Source: Spartobacteria bacterium
GTDB taxonomy: Bacteria > Verrucomicrobiota > Kiritimatiellia > RZYC01
NCBI GenBank assembly: GCA_009930475.1
Contig: RZYC01000027.1
Span: 1 to 45,036 of the forward strand
Direction: 5' to 3'
DNA length: 45,036 nucleotides
In this document: piece by piece, positions 21,801 through 28,405 of the stretch
How the letters are laid out: each line of letters begins with the position of its first letter
Position numbering within the stretch: the first letter of the stretch is position 1
Made by a program: the position numbers and the translations under genes
Notes under the pieces: generated by a model
Database searches by the model: none
Told to the model about the DNA's origin: nothing
The model's input: the letters and a program-made list of their open reading frames with translations, nothing else

Positions 21801-22910
21801 GTGTTCGGTACTACGTATAAATTTGCAATGAGCGGTGTGGACTCAGCGGGTAACGAAGGGGATCTGTCGGCTGTTATCTCACATGATGTGCCGGGATTCA
21901 ACGCCACCTCCGGTGTGGCCAATGCGTCAACGGGATGGCCCGCGTTGGGCTTCGACAGTGTGGATGGGCAGACTTACGATCTTATCGCGGCCGATGGACC
22001 CCGTTATGATCCCCAGCAGCTGGGGCAGAAATGGCGCTTGATCAAGTCCGGTGTTGCGGAGGGTACGACGTCGTCGTTGACGGATGATGCCACACGAGTA
22101 GAAGGGGTCGACTCTCCTTGGATCTTGGCCAATGGGATGATGCGGTTCTATCGCGTGGCCAGTCATGACAGCTGGAAGACAGATCGTCCCAAGCGTCTGG
22201 CGGCTGAAGAAGTCTATCTTGCTCAGCCCATGTATGTCAAACCGGGTCAGAACTGGGTACAGCTTCCGGGGATTCCTGATTCCACAAATCTGGTGGATGT
22301 GCTGGGTACGTATCTGCCTCAGGGCTCTAGCGCTTCGCTTGGAACGTTGGTCTCGTTGTATGATAGAAATTCCGCGGCAACACCAAAAAAACAGGCAGGT
22401 CTCGTCACGGGTGGAACCTGGACTTATACCGTAGGAGGCTCAGGTAATGCGAACGCCATGGGCTTACCCCTGGACGAAGCCTTTGTCATTGAGATTCCGA
22501 CCAATTCTTCGGCGCAAATTATCAAATTTATGGGGCGTGTTCCTACCAATGCGATCACACAGACCATTTATGGCAGCAAAGCATACAATCTGGTGGCTTT
22601 CCGCCTGCCGCGACCTATGCATCCCAGCGAGTTGGGATTGGTCGAGGCCGGATTTACAGGCGGCACGACATGGCCATACTCGGACTGGATGTGGACGTTT
22701 AATCGTACCGATCAGCGGGTTCCGAACATCATGTATTATAACACCGGACTGGGGCAGTGGCGTTTTCTCAATAAAAATGCAGTGATCCCCGCTGATTATA
22801 TTAAACCCGACGATGGTCTGGTCATCAATACCCGTGTATCGATCAATAACTTTGTCTGGACGAACAGCATTCCCTATCCGCTACCGGATAAAGAACTGCC
22901 CCCGCCATAA
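9855..22910 (+). CDS. Giant secreted PATR-repeat (autotransporter-associated beta-strand) protein
   Basis: Predicted exported protein of 4,351 residues, probably a surface or extracellular beta-solenoid. The start at 9855 (or 9870) gives a signal peptide: basic N-region, hydrophobic MNIRVLALLFIGSVFA, then NYNVIGA. Layout by residue: fibronectin-III-like about 153-245; an INHTS-type strand domain about 265-375, repeated at 2200-2305; three large modules starting TWDGGG or TWNGED at about 380, 1503 and 2311, each opening with DDNW and carrying PATR units of the form GTLTKDGAGTLTLSGANDF (about 15 in all); a LamG-like region from about 3225; Ig or Fn3-like domains near 3795 and 3906-4010; a unique C-terminal domain from about 4015. 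No autotransporter beta-barrel, PEP-CTERM or LPXTG signal is visible. The C-terminus resembles an uncharacterised verrucomicrobial family (perhaps TIGR02597-like, from memory). Function is unknown; adhesion, polysaccharide binding or cell-surface structure are all possible. Confidence 0.88.
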   Translation: MGIKRMNIRVLALLFIGSVFANYNVIGAVFDVRNLAGGATPSAPATIYLGDTDLTFQCDAWATYSNAGGGARVYIHTGSDIANGTTGAVYAYTGVEAKSNISGMFTQTGTWYWGILMHYNSDPNQYGWYCRNATSWGGAWDTPTSDLTVTVTALNTPTVGTIAKDGTTPSTKINLSWTRGTSTTVKDTVILRSTSSDFTGPSQGSGVTQGTTINSDEYVLYKGDGTSTSDTGLSPSTTYYYKMYAINNDYYSAGVTGNATTDAATEPTITVSSGTLAFGDLYINHTSSVSSYTVSGANLTADITNTAPTGFQISTANDSGFGSEVVLAQAGGTVNETTVYVIFAPETASSFDANILVASTDAADKTKNVTGTGRALPTDVTWDGGGTGNDWTTDDNWADSTYGATYPAAGSSTILRFGGATASPNNDYPADSAFSQILFNTGAESLTLGGNAVTLHLQVKNDDDSLQTVNNAITMGTAMAVDAEVGALTLGGTVANGGYQLTVKGGHDVIMSGAVSGTGNILKQETGTLTLSGDNSSLNPADAGTSLYIDNGTVYLAHNNAAGNNTDGIDVGAGFAGEHGPATLYAKGGITVANAITAQREDGETKTIGSDSTTDDQTFSGGVTLEESVTLTAASEHSVTFSGKVTGAGGITKTGEGTVVLAGAANDFAGAVAISAGTLQLSGDGRIPDGAAVTVAGTLDLNDISDAIESFSGAGTVDLGSGTLTAGSPSDGGTFSGNITGSGGFTYNESGTDILFLTGASDFEGALTLNDGILQLQNAAAAGTAAGGVTVESGAELRLFTATAGITYNADALFLAGTGDDGLGALRSYGGDNTWPGAITLAADSRINVYANSLVLDVTAGNAIAGAHNLTLGGDGNITINDPIAISTGSLTKDGAGTLTLSGANDFTGATLVSAGVMNLQHNTAMGTVVGGATVSSGAALQLQGGIAVGAEALSLSGTGVSSDGALRNISGDNSYAGAITLGADSRINSDADTLTLDVASDNAIDGTFNLAFGGAGDITVNDPIATGTGTLTKDGAGTLTLAAANTFSGATAINAGNITVASGGNLGSGSDVYVKSGATLTINNSCTVASLREAGMGDAGTASIASGQVLTINGADDGTYYMNTISGDGGLTFSGTGTSHMQLYGAPSYTGNTVINSGTLGSSDVLASPTVSIAAGATFVAADDYTFADGKTLAGISSSDTANLTATDHTVTMASGSLLTFEANDSSAGKITVTGNLTLNANAVTVNVSGTKLATGTYTLLDCSGTLSGTIGALTVTGLGLADNTYGELSVSGTEVTLTVSTYAVPTLATTPASSIDTTSATLGGEVTLSGGSAISDRGVVYKTTSPVAISDNKTQIGTGMGTFSVSVGSLAVNTRYYHRAYAINTTGTAMGDEADFYTLANAPGQPTVDTPTASSLNVTLAVNGNSAATEFAIRTDSKYVQADGSLDDSEVWQTVAVWGAVTITGLSAGTEYTVDAKARNGANTETAFGTSASASTRPTTVTWNGEDADDANWKSDDNWVGDQYPAASANTILRFAGSTRTSPVNNFDADSDFGSIYFNSGADAFTLSGNDFDLFGRIENNDDSLQTINNNITMRANVDIKSTVDGGSIVLGGTLNTGAEDYRLTVSNDYAVTITGNITGDGDILKNKAGTLTLSGDNSFASDDVTGLYVDQGTVYLNHNNAVSTNNIDVGRGYGGTSYDAALYAIGARTISNPIHVNSEDSGSRTIGSDSTTDDQVFTGPVSLEKTANFNAESGHLVKFEGIISGDGGITKTGAGMLKLDANNTFTGDIAINSGVVRAQKNEALGTVDGSTTVANGTALEIQGIITTPAEPLTLYGTGISDGGALRNTANDNTFAGPITLASASRINSDGGTLTLDVASGNAVAGGFGLTLGGAGNITVADPIATGANTVTKDGAGTVILSGVNTFSGALTVSAGTVQLGASDRIADTVDVAVAADATLALANFNDTIDSLTGAGHVTLGSGTLTVGGNDGDAIFSGDLSGIGGFTKTGSGTVTLSGANSHSGATAVNAGELEISGDCDDSAVTVGASGLLTGNGPVDSLTLNGRVAPKEGADVTVTLVADNNITLNNGGSFDVDLAALPSGTAGADWDLLQSTAGIIAANASGTFTINLYGSMGGFDQTAEYAWKIMDGSAAVTDFAAARFTVTDTLTLPESVTGEWSVEQDGNDINLVYTPLPAITIAGDDPAFGNVSINHTSAERSYTVSGANMRADVTVTAPDNFGISTTSGSEYDSSLTLSPTDGTLAETTIYVVFTPTAETDYSGNITHASTDAVTQNKAASGAGVALPGTATWDGGGGDNNWKTDDNWTGGVYPGAGSDTVLNFAGTTRTSPVNNYDAGSTFGTINFNDDAGSFSLGGNAFNLATCINNADDNLQTIANDITMDKATTEIDTVGDVTLSGNISGTGSILKEDAGTLILSGDNSSLSPSGTQSLYIDQGAVHLQHSNAAGASAKGIDLGKGVTGGDNWDAALYASGGVTIPNAITVKSQNGGSAALGSESTTDDQIFSGAVTLGKSATMTAGSGHSVTFSGAVGGVGGVTKTGVGTVVLSNEGNDFGGDVTISAGTLQLDGGNERIPDGAAVSIAASSALDLNDQDETIESFSGAGNVDLGTGTLTAGCGDDDSALSGVISGSGGFTYNESGTDVFKLSGANEFTGALTLSDGILQLESASASGTADGGVSVASGAELRLNDAGDGIAFNADTLTLSGTGNGAAAGALRNVDGDNTWQGALALGADTRMNSDADTLTVSGSIDANGNTLYVGGSGDMAIATLSEGSKTTDNGALFKDGTGTLSISGANATLSGSVYVREGKVSLSSATAIGSSGTAYVADDGDVAAYLTVSAGALTVAKAINIPNSGIGGVYIGNEGAGSVTFSGDFSVNRAFDLINTGGGSLTLSGTMDLNSDERDLVVANDVTVSGKITNGSLKKSDDGTLTISNTGNDYSGTTFVSAGTLKLGAAGVIPDTSDVAVNGTLNLNGNNETISALAGSGSLTLGAGNLICGDESDTTFSGVTTGSGGITKNGSGKLTLSGASSGYSGTLTAHAGTLVVNADYSGANWTVASGASLQGVGSLQALSISGNVSPGDGTANDAAQMSCTSVALNSGVYTWNCRDLNESAGTGYDQISASGAVNVGSGFEIVLDDTGIANWDYTQDHTWTVISGGSMANYEAGDITLDATGWSSERDGGIFSLIVDEANGDVKVMFSAQTRVIYDGFIYDAGTLDLASGGAGWLSVWSKLDLNGTPDFDYSATSLPGPYAIPDSLGGKSILEATANASRGGLKRMFRSVSSDTLYVAWRQSYSTRAQNHFAGVQLLQEDGTKTVFGGKVIGTTGTEVNRLGLYEGDATTTSVSGNAYPSSKELTAGFGNDYLIVMRYQFASDLLSITAYKNGKIAAEEPLDMYWATNRTVEIADIGGLILCGGSYAAGTSIGNTYFDEVRVGTNWNEVVRSGGIDGDIPAGPTASLVFVGADYDGSKTSTSITDAELVGNGGFGKLDVAVKWTANTAQGMFVTNDASDKNTTDYIFSTEGRILPNWDVVVSHDKVETEQGEDNIFNKNDGSMWVYGENGDLVVTTVVEEAFNVLESSIGDTYYITVSGENNGGLDMTSEGATVVAPNDANAVPVTRGITINQNMQFTVTDDDDVAPVNLRDSTPFAATAKTDADIRTGSWTLTLTEVVKDVYSGISDGNSVGSAPTFSMRNNADAYLISNQVFSADPSSTASNIAVTLTHTSIAAMDEEDTDLGTYDVLVTLNDSDNDRPGDYLALSNALVATITVTDDDTTPPTIGTASTDAGTAWTNVNTIDLSWDAATDVSGIAYYHYTALGDPAPESTNVGTSVANTITSISSIDVSGSNGELTGYVFAVDNDTDRGNDDRLKSDNMSYVVKLDHVAPTAPSGLGAAQGSDPTAEINLSWTASVDDGYSPWDTYKIYYTSDGEAPTKASSSVDSTDYSTLDTRTTTSVTLDDVVFGTTYKFAMSGVDSAGNEGDLSAVISHDVPGFNATSGVANASTGWPALGFDSVDGQTYDLIAADGPRYDPQQLGQKWRLIKSGVAEGTTSSLTDDATRVEGVDSPWILANGMMRFYRVASHDSWKTDRPKRLAAEEVYLAQPMYVKPGQNWVQLPGIPDSTNLVDVLGTYLPQGSSASLGTLVSLYDRNSAATPKKQAGLVTGGTWTYTVGGSGNANAMGLPLDEAFVIEIPTNSSAQIIKFMGRVPTNAITQTIYGSKAYNLVAFRLPRPMHPSELGLVEAGFTGGTTWPYSDWMWTFNRTDQRVPNIMYYNTGLGQWRFLNKNAVIPADYIKPDDGLVINTRVSINNFVWTNSIPYPLPDKELPPP
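10992..18979 (+). repeat. Three-fold repeated large module inside the giant gene
   Basis: The coding repeats begin at 10992, 14361 and 16785. Each encodes TWDGG or TWNGE, then DDNW, then a conserved strand region containing DDSLQT or DDNLQT, and later GSDSTTDDQ or GSESTTDDQ. The DNA still shows similarity between copies (for example GATGACAGTCTGCAAAC in copies 1 and 2), but with many substitutions, so the duplications are old. The end given is approximate. Confidence 0.7.
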
Positions 22911-23021
22911 TGCTGGGCGGACGTCCGATCCGTCCTTCGTACAGGGCATGGGTGGTGAAAAATCCCTTCTCGTGGTTTTTCGCGTGTTTCGTAGTTAAAT
23001 CAGGAAGGATTGCTGTGAAAT

Positions 23022-23867
23022 TCAGTTCTTTTGTTTTGCAAGGAGCGCATCGATGCGGACACGATAGGCTTTGAAGACGGTGGGGAAATCGCAGAGCGGC
23101 AGGTGATAGCGGTTTGCAATGGCTTTAGCTTCGTCGTGATTGGCGGTGATGTCTTTCGGTGTGTGGGCATCGGAGTTGACGATGACCTGCACCCCTGCGC
23201 CTTCACAGCATTCCCAGAAGCGATTCCATGGATACATGGGACGGCGACCCGCCGGCGTATCGATATGTGGTTTACGCAGACCCAGTCCATTGATTTCCAA
23301 CGGCATATTTAATTCCACCGCGGCATCAATGATGGTCATAGCGCAGGTTTCCACTTCCAGAGTCCATTCCATAATGTCGCCCCCGAAAAGATCCGGATGC
23401 GCGACAAACAAAAAAACACCCGACCGCATGGCCTGAACCACGTAGTCGCAATATCCCTTCAGCCGTTCCATGGTATTGCATTCCCCATAGGCGCAGAACC
23501 ATTTACCCTGACTGTAGAACCAGTGGGCTCCAAAAATGAGATAATCCAGTTTGTGATGTCGCAATAGCTCATTCAGATAAAAATCCCTGTCATAGGGCAG
23601 ATATTCGCATTCCAGTCCGCGATAGAATCGCAATGACGGAAAAGCAATGCGTGCGTCTTCGATGGCCTGCAAGTAGCCTTCCAAATCAGCGGCATCCATG
23701 TGAACGTGATTCCATTGGTCGTTGGGCAGGGGACAGTGATCCGTCATGCCCAGTTCTGCGAGCCCGTGCGTCACGGCTTCCGCTGCATAATCTGCAACAT
23801 CATTGAAGGCATGCTTACAGCGGTACGTATGCGTGTGATAATTTCCAGTAATCATGCGGCGGAACAT
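23022..23867 (-). CDS. PHP-domain phosphoesterase, histidinol-phosphatase type
   Basis: Metal-dependent phosphatase of the PHP superfamily; the HisK branch dephosphorylates histidinol phosphate in histidine synthesis. The 281-residue product contains the family motifs in order: HTHTYRCKH near residue 11, MTDHCP, GLECEY, FGAHWF, AHPDLF and NSDAHTP, which together supply the metal-binding His, Asp and Glu residues. ATG 23867 is chosen because GAGGA lies seven bases upstream on the minus strand; an in-frame TTG eight codons earlier is weaker. No other histidine gene is nearby, so the physiological substrate is not certain. Confidence 0.85.
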   Translation of the reverse strand: MFRRMITGNYHTHTYRCKHAFNDVADYAAEAVTHGLAELGMTDHCPLPNDQWNHVHMDAADLEGYLQAIEDARIAFPSLRFYRGLECEYLPYDRDFYLNELLRHHKLDYLIFGAHWFYSQGKWFCAYGECNTMERLKGYCDYVVQAMRSGVFLFVAHPDLFGGDIMEWTLEVETCAMTIIDAAVELNMPLEINGLGLRKPHIDTPAGRRPMYPWNRFWECCEGAGVQVIVNSDAHTPKDITANHDEAKAIANRYHLPLCDFPTVFKAYRVRIDALLAKQKN

Positions 23868-24007
23868 AGCGACATCCTCTACGCACCGCAATCAAATCAA
23901 TCAATATACTTTGGGTTGTCTTTATTAATATAAAAATCTCCATCCTATATAATAATTTATTCTTGATTCCGTCGCACGCGTTTGTATCATGAGGGTTTTG
24001 TGTCCGG

Positions 24008-26905
24008 CTAAAATCCATCCATGTAAACGGCGGAGCGTTGTCCCGTTAATGTGACGGGGATGGTTGTGGGGCCTTGGATGAATTCTTTTTTATCCAATCC
24101 GTTTATGTCGACGTTGCGTCCATCGGATATCATGCGCCATGTGCCTTGGCCAAAGGGTACGGTGAAGGTGGCTTTTGAGGATCCGGCGTTGATCAGGACG
24201 ACGAAGGCGCGTCCTGGGTGGGTGTGATTCCCGTTGACGACATAGCCAAGTGCCTGTTCTTTTTCAGGTAGAATCCAGCGGTAATAGTTGTTCTCTGGTG
24301 CGTCTTTTAAGCGAAAGCAGGCCCCTCCCGGACTACCTCGCAGCTGCATCATTCCGCGATAATAATTCATTGCGGTGCTGGATAGGGGTCGGTCTCGTTC
24401 AGTCCAGTTCAGGGCGTTGATTTCGTCGCCGGCATCAAAGGTGTTGTGCATTCCGCGTTTGCTGCGCAGCCATTCCTGGCCTTCGCAAATCATGGGAATG
24501 CCCAGGGATGTGAAGAGGATGGTGGTGGCCATGAGGTTTCTTTTCAGATCTTCTTCGGTGGGGTTGCTCCCATCCTGATCGGCACGTTCGCTTAATTCGT
24601 CGGCAAGGGCCATGTCGTCGTGACTTTCAGCGTAGTTCACGGGCTGAAGCGGATCTGACGCCCAGATATCCAGCGAACCAAAGATGCATTTTTGCATCCA
24701 GTCACGATTGGCTTTGCCTTTTACAAAGTCTTTGACCGCATAGCGAAAGTCGTTATTCCAAGCGGACCAGCCCGTGCCGGTCAGCTCGTGTTTGTTTTCG
24801 CCACGATTACTCCAGGGTTCTGAAATCAGCAGAACGTCGGGATTGACAGCGCGTGCAGCTTTTTCAATGGCTTTCATGGTGTCCATATCAATCAATTCCG
24901 CCAGGTCAAAGCGGAACCCGTCGACATGAAATTCATCCATCCAATACAGAATGTTGTCTACAATCATGCGGCGCATCATGGGTGCCTCCGTGCGGATGTC
25001 ATTTCCGCAGGCACTGAAATTACTGAAGGTAAAGTCGTGATTCATGCGAAAAAAATATTTGCGATCCATCATGCTGATAAAGTTCGGCCAGCCGTAGTGA
25101 TTGTAAACGACATCCATGATGACGCCTAAGCCTTCTTTGTGCATGCCGTCAATCAGCGTTTTGTATTCGTAGTATTGCGAGCCGTTTTCAGGATCTCTGC
25201 CATAGGATGAATCGGGTGCGAAATAGAAGGTGGTGGTATAGCCCCAGTTATAACTGTTGGAGCCGTTGTTGAATTCTGCGAGTGGCATCAGTTCCACCAT
25301 GTTGGCTCCCAGCCATTTGATGTATTCCAGTCCCGTTCCGGTATTGGTTGTCGAAAGCATTCCTGCATAGGTTCCGCGTAATTCGGGCGGGACGCCGGAA
25401 GAGGGATGAAAGGTGAGATCGCGTACATGAGTTTCGTAGATGATGGCATCTTGCTGTGGAATCTGCCGGTATTCGGAATCGGTCCAGCCAGTAAACCATT
25501 CATTGGTGGCCTGAGGGTCAATGACGATGGCATTGCGCTCGGCCTGAACGGCGGCCCGTCCGTATAAATCGCCGATCAGTGCATAGGGGGAAAACCCTTC
25601 GCCGTCGCCTTGGGCTCCATCCAGCCGATACATATAATACTTGCCAATGTCCAGACCCCGAAGGGTGACTTCCCACACGCCATCGGCGGGATCTTTCCAC
25701 ATCTGGAAACGTTCAACGGGTTCTACTTTCTGGTATTCCGGATCAAAAATTTCATAGTCCGGTCCGTCAAAAAGCATGAGTTCGGCCCATTTGGCTCGAG
25801 GAGCAAACATGCGGTAGGTCGTTGTGTTTCTATCTCTATTCAGCTCTACGCCGATGGGTTTGTCGGAATAAAGAGACGCCATAATTTTGCCGGGCGTGGT
25901 TTGACGATACACCATGCGGTTCGTTAATCCGGCGACGCCTATGAGATAATTCTGTGACAGATCCAGAGGTGGATCCGAATGAATCAGAATCGATGTGCTC
26001 CCCTTGCTTGTCTGGTCGATGAACAGATTTCTGTTTTTATCCTTATCCTCTAAGACGTTGACGGCATTTTGGGGCGGTGTCAGCCAGTGTTTTTCGTTTA
26101 ACACAAATTTAAAGCGTAAATGTGTTTCAGCCGGAGGTGTGCGCAGGGCTTGAAGAGGGATGGTTGACTCCCATATGCCGTCGTCATTCTCATCACTGAG
26201 CACATAGGGTGCGTCGCCTCTGCTGTTCCAGCAGTTGAAATTTCCTGCGACTGCTACGCGTGTATCGGGAGGAATATCCATGCCGTAGGTCTTCTCATCA
26301 AAGGTAAAGGTTAATTGATCGCCACAAATGACATACCCCTGCCGATAGCCCAATTCAGTTTCGCTGGCCAGATGCCATTCAGCGATACCGGGATCCGGCT
26401 GGACTTCCACGGTCAATTCTTTCTCATTTTTTACGGGGATATTCAGGAATACCTCAATGGTGTGTTTATCCTGCACAAAGGCACTGTCGATTAATTCCGA
26501 CGGAATTTCCAGCTCACTGCTGGCATTGGCATATAGTTCCCGGTCTGCTCCTGCTTCCCAGATGCCGTTGACGATAAATTTATAACGATGTTTACCAAAA
26601 GGAATAGCGCAGGCGCGAACATCCAGTTTCCACAAGCCGTTGGATTGTGCTTCCAGTTCCACACGATTGGTCCACAGTGCCCATGATCCCGCGATCATCA
26701 CGTTGGTTGCCACGACCGGCATATTGGTGGATATAGCATTCGTGGTCGTCATGGTGTTTGTATAATATAGGAATGCGACCGGTTCATTGGTTCCCGGCAT
26801 AGCTCGAACGTTATCCGAAAGAATCAAACTCTCTGCAATTGCACTGCGCATTATTCCAAACAGCATTAAAACCAGTAAATACCAATACATACGTTTACTC
26901 CACAT
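24008..26905 (-). CDS. Exported type I pullulanase (GH13 debranching enzyme)
   Basis: Hydrolyses alpha-1,6 branches in pullulan, starch or glycogen-derived dextrins. The 965-residue product has a signal peptide (WSKRMYWYLLVLMLFGIMRSAIA). Two glycogen-binding CBM48-like domains follow, near GSWALWTN and AGNFNCWNSRGD, then a third CBM48-like domain around TTTYRMFAPRAKWAELMLFDG. The GH13 barrel contains YNWGYTTTFYFAPDSSYG, typical of pullulanases. Catalytic regions are DVVYNH, DGFRFDLAELID (nucleophile Asp667), LISEPW (acid/base Glu696) and YAESHDDM (Asp763), all intact. ATG 26905 is preferred over an in-frame GTG four codons earlier; ATG 26890 is also possible. Periplasmic or surface location is inferred from the signal peptide. 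Confidence 0.92.
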   Translation of the reverse strand: MWSKRMYWYLLVLMLFGIMRSAIAESLILSDNVRAMPGTNEPVAFLYYTNTMTTTNAISTNMPVVATNVMIAGSWALWTNRVELEAQSNGLWKLDVRACAIPFGKHRYKFIVNGIWEAGADRELYANASSELEIPSELIDSAFVQDKHTIEVFLNIPVKNEKELTVEVQPDPGIAEWHLASETELGYRQGYVICGDQLTFTFDEKTYGMDIPPDTRVAVAGNFNCWNSRGDAPYVLSDENDDGIWESTIPLQALRTPPAETHLRFKFVLNEKHWLTPPQNAVNVLEDKDKNRNLFIDQTSKGSTSILIHSDPPLDLSQNYLIGVAGLTNRMVYRQTTPGKIMASLYSDKPIGVELNRDRNTTTYRMFAPRAKWAELMLFDGPDYEIFDPEYQKVEPVERFQMWKDPADGVWEVTLRGLDIGKYYMYRLDGAQGDGEGFSPYALIGDLYGRAAVQAERNAIVIDPQATNEWFTGWTDSEYRQIPQQDAIIYETHVRDLTFHPSSGVPPELRGTYAGMLSTTNTGTGLEYIKWLGANMVELMPLAEFNNGSNSYNWGYTTTFYFAPDSSYGRDPENGSQYYEYKTLIDGMHKEGLGVIMDVVYNHYGWPNFISMMDRKYFFRMNHDFTFSNFSACGNDIRTEAPMMRRMIVDNILYWMDEFHVDGFRFDLAELIDMDTMKAIEKAARAVNPDVLLISEPWSNRGENKHELTGTGWSAWNNDFRYAVKDFVKGKANRDWMQKCIFGSLDIWASDPLQPVNYAESHDDMALADELSERADQDGSNPTEEDLKRNLMATTILFTSLGIPMICEGQEWLRSKRGMHNTFDAGDEINALNWTERDRPLSSTAMNYYRGMMQLRGSPGGACFRLKDAPENNYYRWILPEKEQALGYVVNGNHTHPGRAFVVLINAGSSKATFTVPFGQGTWRMISDGRNVDINGLDKKEFIQGPTTIPVTLTGQRSAVYMDGF

Positions 26906-27041
26906 ACACTTAAACACTAAAAAATATGTCTCGTTTATACATAACTAAAACGCTTAAACAAGACCTGTAGCAAATAAAAACAAAACTCTGTTTGACAAGG
27001 CCGTGCCGTTCGAACTATACATGTCGCGTTTTCCAGATTGA

Positions 27042-27118
27042 GGGCGATTAGCTCAGTTGGTTAGAGCGCATGCTTGACATGCATGAGGTCGCTGGTTCGA
27101 GCCCAGTATTGCCCACCA
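27042..27118 (+). tRNA. tRNA-Val (GAC), CCA encoded
   Basis: Full cloverleaf: acceptor GGGCGAT (27042-27048) with ATTGCCC (27108-27114, one G-U pair), anticodon stem CATGC/GCATG and loop TTGACAT giving anticodon GAC. The T-loop is GGTTCGAGCC. The discriminator A is followed by encoded CCA. The 77-base gene sits alone between the pullulanase gene (divergent) and a hypothetical gene. Confidence 0.96.
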
Positions 27119-27176
27119 TTTTCCTCAATGCTTCGTGACGCGGAGCGGTCATCCAGTTAAAAGAACGCCGCAAAAA

Positions 27177-27231
27177 AAAGTTCCAATCATTGGAAATTTT
27201 CTTTTCAAAAGTTCCAACCATTGGAAGTTTT
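27177..27231. repeat. Paired TTCCARNCATTGGAA palindromes, pair 2
   Basis: TTCCAATCATTGGAA (27181-27195) and TTCCAACCATTGGAA (27212-27226) lie exactly 31 bp apart, each preceded by AAAAG and followed by a T-rich tract. The pair is 63 bp after tRNA-Val and 62 bp before the ATG at 27293, both on the plus strand. Here a tandem terminator role for the tRNA transcript is possible. Confidence 0.85.
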
Positions 27232-27292
27232 TCTATCATAATGCAACCAGTGCTTGACCGGAATGATCATGCATGACTACTATCCGTTCATT

Positions 27293-28267
27293 ATGAATCG
27301 ATTATTTCATCCAGTAAAAGTAGGGTTGCTCGTCATTGTTTTCTGTCTAATGAATATGACGGGGTATGGCGGGCAGCGACAGGGTGATTTCGTTCAAGTG
27401 GATACGGGGATGCTGTTGGAATATCCTCAAAAATATTGGTCTCAAGCCATTATGTTTGAGGATGTTATTCTTGGAATTCCTTCCGGTCGGACGATATCGA
27501 TTGGCCGGAAAAGTTATCAGTCATTTGAGACGGAAGAATTGGGAACCTGCTATATCAGTGGCGAGCATGCGGCGTTAATGGCGTCGGTGGAACCGGGGAA
27601 GAAATATCTGTTTCAAGGTACGGTACTGCATCAGCAGAAATCTTTTTTTAGCAAATCGCCTGAATTTTTTGTAGCTGTGCAGGCATTCACGCCGGCACAG
27701 GTGGTTGATGCTGACTCCATGCAGCGGATGGTTCATCAGCCTGCGTCCGCCGCAGGCAGTATTCATATGGCGGATATCATCGACCAGGTTCAAAAGGAGC
27801 TGTTTGTGTTTGCACAAGGGCGGGGACAGGACGTGCAGGATGTTCTGACGGATGAAACGGCCAGACAGGATGTCCTGACCATTGTTCATGCGGGGATCAT
27901 GTCCGTTGAACGCGAACAGCGCATGACGCTTCAGGCCATTGTCTCGGAATTCATCTTGGAGTTGATCGGCGATGGATCCGTGGATGCGGATTCATTAAAC
28001 ATGGCCGGTGGAACACGCGTCACTGAGGAATTGGTTGAGTTTTCTGACGGTGCGGCCGGTTCGTCGGATCTGAATGCGGGTGATCGTCGGGCGGAAATCA
28101 ATGCTTCGGCCGCAGACATACGCAAACGTGCGGCGACGATTGTGCTGAAGCCCGGTGTTCGCAAGCGCAGTCCTAAGAAACCGCTGTCATCTCAGACGAT
28201 GGAATCGCCGACCCCGGGTGCCGGAGGAACCACAGATGACCTTTTAGAAGAGCTGCTCGGCGAATAG
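27293..28267 (+). CDS. Hypothetical exported or membrane-anchored protein
   Basis: No family recognised. From ATG 27293 the 324-residue product begins with a signal-peptide-like segment (MNRLFHPVKVGLLVIVFCLMNM). A globular region of about 110 residues follows, containing mixed strands (GDFVQVDTGMLLEYPQKYW, CYISGEHAALMASVEPGKKY). A helical, acidic middle comes next, then a low-complexity basic and proline/glycine-rich tail ending DDLLEELLGE. Earlier in-frame starts (TTG 27254, ATG 27263, ATG 27269) are possible but spoil the signal peptide; none has a clear Shine-Dalgarno. It lies just downstream of palindrome pair 2 and upstream of fusA. It ends with TAG. Confidence 0.6.
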   Translation: MNRLFHPVKVGLLVIVFCLMNMTGYGGQRQGDFVQVDTGMLLEYPQKYWSQAIMFEDVILGIPSGRTISIGRKSYQSFETEELGTCYISGEHAALMASVEPGKKYLFQGTVLHQQKSFFSKSPEFFVAVQAFTPAQVVDADSMQRMVHQPASAAGSIHMADIIDQVQKELFVFAQGRGQDVQDVLTDETARQDVLTIVHAGIMSVEREQRMTLQAIVSEFILELIGDGSVDADSLNMAGGTRVTEELVEFSDGAAGSSDLNAGDRRAEINASAADIRKRAATIVLKPGVRKRSPKKPLSSQTMESPTPGAGGTTDDLLEELLGE

Positions 28268-28294
28268 CGACCCTATTAATTCCACAATTAATAC

Positions 28295-28323
28295 TTGATC
28301 CCGATACCGCTTATGGTCATATT
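28295..28323 (+). promoter_or_regulatory. Candidate promoter for fusA
   Basis: TTGATC (28295-28300) and CATATT (28318-28323) are separated by 17 bases and match the sigma-70 consensus at four of six positions each. The element lies about 80 bp before the fusA start. This is a match by eye only. Confidence 0.35.
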
Positions 28324-28405
28324 TTCGCTTTTTAACTGGGATAGAACCCTTTTTTCATAACAAAGAAGCGTAAGTTGGTAGATTTAAAACAGAAGGATTA
28401 GGACC

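Noticed and set aside
21900-22910. Autotransporter beta-barrel at the end of the giant protein
   Set aside because: The C-terminal residues lack alternating hydrophobic strands and a terminal aromatic residue; the protein ends in a Pro-rich tail (PLPDKELPPP).
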